Assembly: GCA_030431185.1 (NCBI GenBank) | Contig: JAUIJO010000113.1 | Coordinates: 1 to 9,860, forward strand | Length of the DNA: 9,860 bases | From: Gammaproteobacteria bacterium | GTDB lineage: Bacteria > Pseudomonadota > Gammaproteobacteria > Xanthomonadales > Xanthomonadaceae | Direction: 5' to 3' | Made by a program: the position numbers and the translations under genes | Notes under the pieces: model-generated | The model's database searches: none | Told to the model about the DNA's origin: nothing | Seen by the model: only the letters and a program-made list of their open reading frames with translations | Shown here: positions 6,617 to 9,860 of the stretch, in pieces | Layout: each line of letters opens with the position of its first letter | Numbering within the stretch: the stretch's first letter is position 1

Positions 6617-7048
6617 TCAGCCGATCCAGCCCCGCGCGGCGCACCTGCGCGCATACAGCCACAGGCCGATGCAGACCAGGATGATGAAGACCGGCATGAC
6701 CACGCTGCTGGCGCCGAACACCCGCAGGGCATCGGTGAAGGCGAACACGCCGAGGAACTGCAGCACCGCGCCGATCGCCGACAGCAGGAACAAGGCCATC
6801 GCGATGCGCTTCTTCAGCAGGAGCGCCACCGCCCCCAGCGCGCCACCGAACACGGCGACCGCGTAGCAGCCGTTGATCCAGCCCGGCATCCGCGCATACA
6901 GGTCCTGCTGGTCCGCGGGCAGTGCCGCCAACGTCGCGGGCGACATGGTCACCTGACCGATGAACATCGCCACGCCGATCAGGTTCCAAAGCAGGGCCAG
7001 GATCCCGACCAGCCAGAACACCTTCGAAGGTTTCGCCAACGTTCCCAT
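6617..7048 (-). CDS. Four-helix integral membrane protein of unknown function
   Basis: The 143-residue product has four hydrophobic segments at about 11-31, 57-78, 82-103 and 115-133. A soluble loop (TMSPATLAALPADQQDLYARMPGWING) lies between the first and second, and there is a basic KKR cluster between helices two and three. It should be an inner-membrane protein. The WNLIGV first helix and the PADQQDLYARMPGW loop recall a family of small proteobacterial proteins sometimes labelled sugar transporter without experimental basis; I would not assign transport. GGGGAG six bases upstream of the ATG supports this start. A longer overlapping frame on the same strand (up to 7055) is out of phase with these hydrophobic segments. 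The gene lies 49 bp after the next gene upstream on the same strand, so co-transcription is possible. Confidence 0.8.
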   Translation of the reverse strand: MGTLAKPSKVFWLVGILALLWNLIGVAMFIGQVTMSPATLAALPADQQDLYARMPGWINGCYAVAVFGGALGAVALLLKKRIAMALFLLSAIGAVLQFLGVFAFTDALRVFGASSVVMPVFIILVCIGLWLYARRCAARGWIG

Positions 7049-7062
7049 CCCGCACTCCCCGT

Positions 7063-7074
7063 CCGGTCGACCGG
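7063..7074. promoter_or_regulatory. 12-bp palindrome CCGGTCGACCGG upstream of the membrane protein gene
   Basis: This perfect dyad lies 15 bases before the membrane protein start, just downstream (minus strand) of a -10-like TATCCT at 7078-7083. It could be an operator for an unknown regulator. In DNA this GC-rich, such palindromes also arise by chance. Confidence 0.2.
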
Positions 7075-7097
7075 TTCAGGATACGCCCGTGACCGGA

Positions 7098-7532
7098 TCA
7101 ATGGGCGAGAGGCGCGGCCCTGTCGCCCTGGCCCGCGCCGGGAGCGGCTTCGGCGAGGCGTTCGACGCGCTCGGCTTCCAGCATGTCCAGGTATTGCGGC
7201 AGCGACTTGCCCGCGGCCATCGCTTCGTGGGTCGCCGCGGTGTCCAGGGCCGCCGACACATGCAGTTCCAGCATCCGTCCACCGCGCTCCTGCACCGCCA
7301 CGGCATGCTTGAGCATCGCCAGCATCATCGCCGCGCTTTCCGTCGCGGTGACCGCCTTGCCCCCCAGCACCAGCACCCACTCCCGGTCGCGGAAACCCGC
7401 GCCGCCGACCACGCTGCCATCGGCATCGACCAGTTGCGCATGGGGCTGCAGGGCGTCGCCGAGCCGGCGGATGGGGCGCGCCGGGGCCTGCTTGCGCCGG
7501 ATATCACGACGCGCTTTCGACTGTCTGGACAT
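7098..7532 (-). CDS. Small protein of unknown function with basic N-terminus
   Basis: I do not recognise this 144-residue protein. It starts with a strongly basic segment (MSRQSKARRDIRRKQAPARPIRR). A probable alpha/beta core of about 90 residues follows: AQLVDADGSVVGG, EWVLVLGGKAVTATESAAMMLAMLKHAVAVQ and a strand-like GRMLELHVSAAL. It ends in a helical EAMAAGKSLPQYLDMLEAERVERLAEAA and a flexible Gly/Ala/Pro tail. It has no signal peptide or membrane segment, so it is probably cytoplasmic; the basic N-terminus could contact nucleic acid, which is only a guess. AGGGGG four bases upstream is a moderate Shine-Dalgarno. A TAAGCT -10 candidate lies at 7589-7594. The codon pattern (G/C third positions, conservative amino-acid composition) supports real coding here against the overlapping frames. 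Confidence 0.72.
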   Translation of the reverse strand: MSRQSKARRDIRRKQAPARPIRRLGDALQPHAQLVDADGSVVGGAGFRDREWVLVLGGKAVTATESAAMMLAMLKHAVAVQERGGRMLELHVSAALDTAATHEAMAAGKSLPQYLDMLEAERVERLAEAAPGAGQGDRAAPLAH

Positions 7533-7561
7533 GGGGCCCCCTGCCGGCTTCGGATTCGGGT

Positions 7562-7582
7562 GGCGGCGATGGCCATGCCGCC
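7562..7582 (-). repeat. Inverted repeat in the leader of the small unknown gene
   Basis: GGCGGC-G-ATGGCCAT-GCCGCC is a nearly perfect dyad with one bulged G. It falls between the TAAGCT -10 candidate and the start at 7532. It may fold in the 5' leader RNA, and no known riboswitch pattern is apparent. Confidence 0.3.
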
Positions 7583-7588
7583 GATGCC

Positions 7589-7594
7589 AGCTTA
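7589..7594 (-). promoter_or_regulatory. Possible -10 element TAAGCT for the small unknown gene
   Basis: On the minus strand GGTAAGCTGG lies 57 bases upstream of the ATG at 7532, within the 105-bp gap after the M15 peptidase gene. A matching -35 is not convincing. Confidence 0.25.
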
Positions 7595-7637
7595 CCCGAG
7601 CGGCGCGCGATGTCGCAGGGCCGCCGGCCAGGAGCGT

Positions 7638-8465
7638 TCAGGCGGACCCGCCGGCGCTGGTGCCCTGGGATTCGGATTCGGGTTCGGGGTTTGGGTCGGG
7701 GACGACAGCCGGCGCGTCGTTCGATGCCGGCACGTAGATGTAATGCCAGGGCTCGCTGGGACGCGTGAGGGGACCCTTGAACGCGGGCGATTCGGCCATG
7801 ACCTCGGCCAGGCGCCGGGCCCATCCCGTGGCGATCCAGTCGACGTCGATGCGGCGGGCGTCGGTGCCCGCGACCAGCACCTCACCCTCCATCACCTGGA
7901 AATCGAAGGCGCGCCCCTGTCCGTGCGCCGACAGGCCGGGCGCGGCGAGATTCGGCGGCGGGACGGGCCGCCAGGCCTTGACCCAGGCTGCGAAGCCGTC
8001 GGGATCGTCCGCGCATGCCGACTCCGCGGGTCCCTGCATGGCCTGCGCGGCGGCCGCGACCGACGCATTCCCGTTCCAGCGCTGGACCTGGGTGTCGAGG
8101 CTGCGGACGCGGGTGTTCACGTAGAGGGTGAAACCGGGATTGCGCTCGGCGAAGCGTGCCTGCGCCCACGCCAGCGCCGCCATGGCCTCCTCGTGCGCCG
8201 GCGATCGCTCGTAGGCGGCGATCTCGTCGTCGGTCCAGCTCCAGCGCGCGGCGACATCCCCGGCCCGCAGGTATGAACGCAACGCCAACACCCGGCGGGG
8301 CACGCCGTCGATGTCCCCGAGCACGGACTGGACTTCGGCGGGCGTTGCGGAAGCCGCCCGTGCGAGGCAGGTCTCCACGGAGGGATCTCCCGTCGAAGCC
8401 GCGGCAGCACTGGCCGACATCGAGGACAGCAACGCCCACGCCACCCATTTTCCTGCACTGCGCAT
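7638..8465 (-). CDS. Secreted M15-family (VanY-like) D-alanyl-D-alanine carboxypeptidase/peptidase
   Basis: This 275-residue protein should be exported (MRSAGKWVAWALLSSMSASAAAA signal peptide) and act on cell-wall peptides. The zinc site of M15 peptidases is visible: SAHGQGRAFDF supplies His181 and Asp188 (HxxxxxxD), and EPWHYIYVP supplies Glu238 and His241 (ExxH). A long N-terminal extension (about 25-110, with two cysteines in the whole protein at 33 and 151) precedes the catalytic part. The C-terminus is a low-complexity acidic tail (PDPNPEPESES) encoded by degenerate TTCGGGT-like hexamers at about 7664-7700. I chose the ATG at 8465 because it gives a clean signal peptide with GGGGA five bases upstream. 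A GTG at 8495 would add ten poorly supported residues. It diverges from the histone-like gene. It is more likely an L,D-/D,D-peptidase of wall turnover than a resistance gene, since no van neighbours are present. Confidence 0.85.
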   Translation of the reverse strand: MRSAGKWVAWALLSSMSASAAAASTGDPSVETCLARAASATPAEVQSVLGDIDGVPRRVLALRSYLRAGDVAARWSWTDDEIAAYERSPAHEEAMAALAWAQARFAERNPGFTLYVNTRVRSLDTQVQRWNGNASVAAAAQAMQGPAESACADDPDGFAAWVKAWRPVPPPNLAAPGLSAHGQGRAFDFQVMEGEVLVAGTDARRIDVDWIATGWARRLAEVMAESPAFKGPLTRPSEPWHYIYVPASNDAPAVVPDPNPEPESESQGTSAGGSA

Positions 8466-8617
8466 GAGGATCCCCACGCCGGTTTCGATGCCCACACACT
8501 AGCGGTCGGCGCCTGTATGCGCACCCGCCTCCGCACGCCTCCATCACCTGCCCTCAATGTGCGTCGTGATACCCCATGGACATCACGCGGCATGGACCGC
8601 ACACGACGGAGGCACCC

Positions 8618-9520
8618 ATGGCAACACCCACCCGCAAGGCGGCGGCCACCACCAAGGCCATCAAGAAGACCGCTCGCAAGGCCGTGAGCTCGGCCCGCGC
8701 GACGCTGCGCACGGCCAGCGCGAATGCCAGGAAAGAAGCCGAGGAACTGAAAGCGCGCAAGCACACGGGCAAGTCCGCGTCGCGGAAGCCAGCCGCGAAG
8801 GCCGCCGCCAAGAAGGCTACGGCGAAGAAGGCCGCGCCGAAGAAGGCTACTGCGAAGAAAGCGACCACCGGCAAGACGACGGCAAAGAAGTCGTCGACAC
8901 CGGCCGCGAAGACCGCGGCACGGAAATCGGCGACACCGGCGAAGAAAGCCGGAGCGAAGAAGGCCACGTCGGCGGCGAAGAAGGCCACGACGAAGAAGTC
9001 GACCACCTCGACGAAGAAGGCAGCGACGAAGAAGACAGCGACCAAGAAGACGACTGCGCCTGCGAAGAAGGCCGCGTCGAAAAAATCGGCCGCGCCAGCG
9101 AAGAAGGCCAGCGCGAAGAAGACGGCCATCCGGAAGACCGCCACGAAGAAGGCGGCGGCCACCAAGACGGCTACGAAGAAGGCGTCCAGGGCAGCCACGG
9201 GGTCGCGAACCGGAGCCAAGGCATCTCCGGCCAAAAAGCCCGCCGCGAAGAAGAAAGCGGCCGCGCGCAAGATCACCCCCAAGCAGGCCCTGGCCAACAC
9301 CCGCAAGTTGCTCAAGGCCAAGCAGGACCACGACCGCCAGCCGCCGCCGTGGCAGGAGATCGGCGATCACCATGGCCACGTGGACCACACCGGCTACCAG
9401 TCCGACGCGGCGCGCAACAAAGCCGTCGAGCTGCATGACGCGGAGAGCCGCACCCAGGCCATCCAGGGCAGCATCAGCACCCACGACCGCCACAACCAGG
9501 GCAAGCGCGACAGCCGCTGA
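8618..9520 (+). CDS. Histone H1-like / AlgP-like Lys-Ala-Thr-rich DNA-binding protein
   Basis: The 300-residue product has three parts. Residues 1-50 form a helical, mixed-charge start (TRKAAATTKAIKKTARKAVSSA). Residues about 50-217 are an irregular array of KKAT, AKKA, TKK and PAKK units, like the eukaryotic H1 tail and Pseudomonas AlgP. Residues 218-300 form a compositionally different C-terminus (KITPKQALANTRKLLKAKQ, then PPPWQEIGDHHGHVDHTGYQ) with His/Asp clusters. The middle part should bind DNA non-specifically and help organise the nucleoid or affect transcription. The C-terminus may be a separate interaction domain, possibly metal-binding through its histidines (inference). GGAGG (8608-8612) five bases before the ATG at 8618 decides the start over an upstream in-frame ATG at 8576. 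Dense AAG/GCG codons make the opposite strand look like a hydrophobic protein. Confidence 0.88.
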   Translation: MATPTRKAAATTKAIKKTARKAVSSARATLRTASANARKEAEELKARKHTGKSASRKPAAKAAAKKATAKKAAPKKATAKKATTGKTTAKKSSTPAAKTAARKSATPAKKAGAKKATSAAKKATTKKSTTSTKKAATKKTATKKTTAPAKKAASKKSAAPAKKASAKKTAIRKTATKKAAATKTATKKASRAATGSRTGAKASPAKKPAAKKKAAARKITPKQALANTRKLLKAKQDHDRQPPPWQEIGDHHGHVDHTGYQSDAARNKAVELHDAESRTQAIQGSISTHDRHNQGKRDSR

Positions 9521-9545
9521 ACCCGACGGCCGGTGCCCGGCCCTC

Positions 9546-9580
9546 CGGAGCCCGCGTGCCCCTGGGACATGCGGGCTCCG
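9546..9580 (+). terminator. Strong 13-bp hairpin after the histone-like gene
   Basis: CGGAGCCCGCGTG pairs with CATGCGGGCTCCG (one G-U pair) around the 9-base loop CCCCTGGGA, 25 bases after the stop codon. The stem is long and stable but no T-tract follows, as is common for terminators or RNA 3' ends in GC-rich genomes. Confidence 0.55.
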
Positions 9581-9622
9581 CACCGCGAAGCAGGGGTGGG
9601 GCGCGCGCCGGGGCCGCGCTGC

Positions 9623-9628
9623 TAGACT
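9623..9628 (+). promoter_or_regulatory. Possible -10 element TAGACT for the last gene
   Basis: GCTAGACTCC in a GC-rich stretch fits the TAnACT-like -10 elements often seen upstream of xanthomonad genes. It lies 139 bases before the ATG at 9768. No good -35 is visible. An ACTCC/GGAGT inverted repeat (9626-9648) overlaps it. Confidence 0.3.
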
Positions 9629-9648
9629 CCCGGGCCAGAGGCCGGAGT
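9626..9648. repeat. Interrupted inverted repeat overlapping the -10 candidate
   Basis: ACTCC-(CG)-GGCC-AGA-GGCC-GGAGT forms a 9-bp stem with a 2-base bulge and a 3-base loop. It overlaps the TAGACT element, so it could be an operator or part of a leader structure. The rest of 9649-9767 holds no recognisable element. Confidence 0.3.
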
Positions 9649-9767
9649 CACCGCCCGTCATCCCGGGCATGGCGCCGGCCGCCGTGACCGCATGCTCCGG
9701 CGAAGGCGAGGCGCGCCATCCGCATGCGTTTCGCGGGATCCCTGCATCGATCGCCACTGGAGTCGAC

Positions 9768-9860
9768 ATGACGCGCCGCTTCGCCCTGCTCGCCTGCCTC
9801 CTGTCCATCGTGGTGCTTCCCGGGCCCGCCCTCGCCGCCCAGGACATCGCCAAGGCGCTG
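9768..9860 (+). CDS. Exported protein, N-terminus only (runs off right edge)
   Basis: Thirty-one codons are visible. They encode a textbook signal peptide (MTRRFALLACLLSIVVLPGP, cleavage near ALA-AQ at 23/24) followed by QDIAKAL. GGAG (9759-9762) sits five bases upstream of the ATG. An in-frame ATG at 9669 gives an open extension, but it lacks a Shine-Dalgarno and would bury the signal sequence. The product should be periplasmic or secreted. Too little is present to name a family. Confidence 0.75.
   Translation, partial: MTRRFALLACLLSIVVLPGPALAAQDIAKAL

Noticed and set aside
5716..6684. 322-codon plus-strand frame opposite the methyltransferase
   Set aside because: It is antisense to a gene with intact SAM motifs. 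Its His/Gln/Arg-rich composition is typical of a shadow frame.
8760..9240. Repetitive GCGAAGAAG tract considered as a CRISPR or tandem DNA repeat
   Set aside because: The repeats are irregular, in phase with codons and lack unique spacers. They encode the Lys/Ala/Thr tail.
8554..9321. Minus-strand frame that looks like a hydrophobic Phe/Ala/Val membrane protein
   Set aside because: It is the mirror of the AAG/GCG/ACG codons of the histone-like gene (CTT gives Leu/Phe, CGC gives Ala-like runs). It shows no real helix spacing, and the plus frame has a good Shine-Dalgarno.
9751..9767. GCCACTGG resembling the cobalamin riboswitch B12 box upstream of the last gene
   Set aside because: The other conserved cobalamin elements are missing, and these bases already form the CTGGAG Shine-Dalgarno.
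8117..9853. 578-codon minus-strand frame across the M15 start, the histone-like gene and the last gene
   Set aside because: It is a shadow rich in Arg/Leu/Gly that overlaps three better-supported genes and lacks any recognisable motif.

Overview
The window is very GC-rich (about 70% by eye), with dense bacterial genes and strong G/C third-position bias. The gene set suggests a gammaproteobacterium of the Xanthomonadaceae/Lysobacteraceae (Lysobacter, Luteimonas or a relative). The pointers are a lexA-imuA-imuB-dnaE2 cassette with a TGTACA-type LexA operator, an AlgP/histone H1-like Lys/Ala/Thr-rich protein with a distinctive C-terminus, and several small secreted proteins. The genus is an inference and cannot be fixed from this sequence alone.

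Left third (1-4159, minus strand): a complete SOS mutagenesis operon, transcribed right to left: lexA (LexA2-type repressor), imuA, imuB and the 5' part of dnaE2, which runs off the left edge. Junctions are tight: 10 bp, 9 bp and a 4-bp ATGA overlap. One near-perfect 18-bp palindrome, GGTGTACATTTGTACACC, covers the lexA start codon and touches its Shine-Dalgarno sequence, so the cassette is probably autoregulated. After DNA damage, RecA-stimulated LexA self-cleavage would release the operon. ImuB (a Y-family relative without the catalytic acid pair) and ImuA would then bring the error-prone polymerase DnaE2 to the clamp for translesion synthesis.

Middle (4246-7532): a divergent secreted SGNH-type hydrolase, then a small secreted protein with a SlyB-like C-terminal segment, both on plus. 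The second overlaps tail to tail with a signal-peptide-bearing class I SAM-dependent methyltransferase on minus. Upstream of the methyltransferase on the same strand are a four-helix membrane protein and a small protein of unknown function. GC-rich hairpins separate some of these units.

Right (7638-9860): a secreted M15 (VanY-like) peptidase on minus, diverging from a 300-residue histone H1-like protein on plus that ends in a strong hairpin. The start of another exported protein runs off the right edge. I see no RNA genes, insertion sequences, CRISPR arrays or prophage genes. No intergenic stretch exceeds 300 bases; the longest is 9521-9767. The best-supported system here, the mutasome cassette, is a known type. 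The less explored items are the operator/start-codon geometry, the exported methyltransferase and the bipartite histone-like protein.
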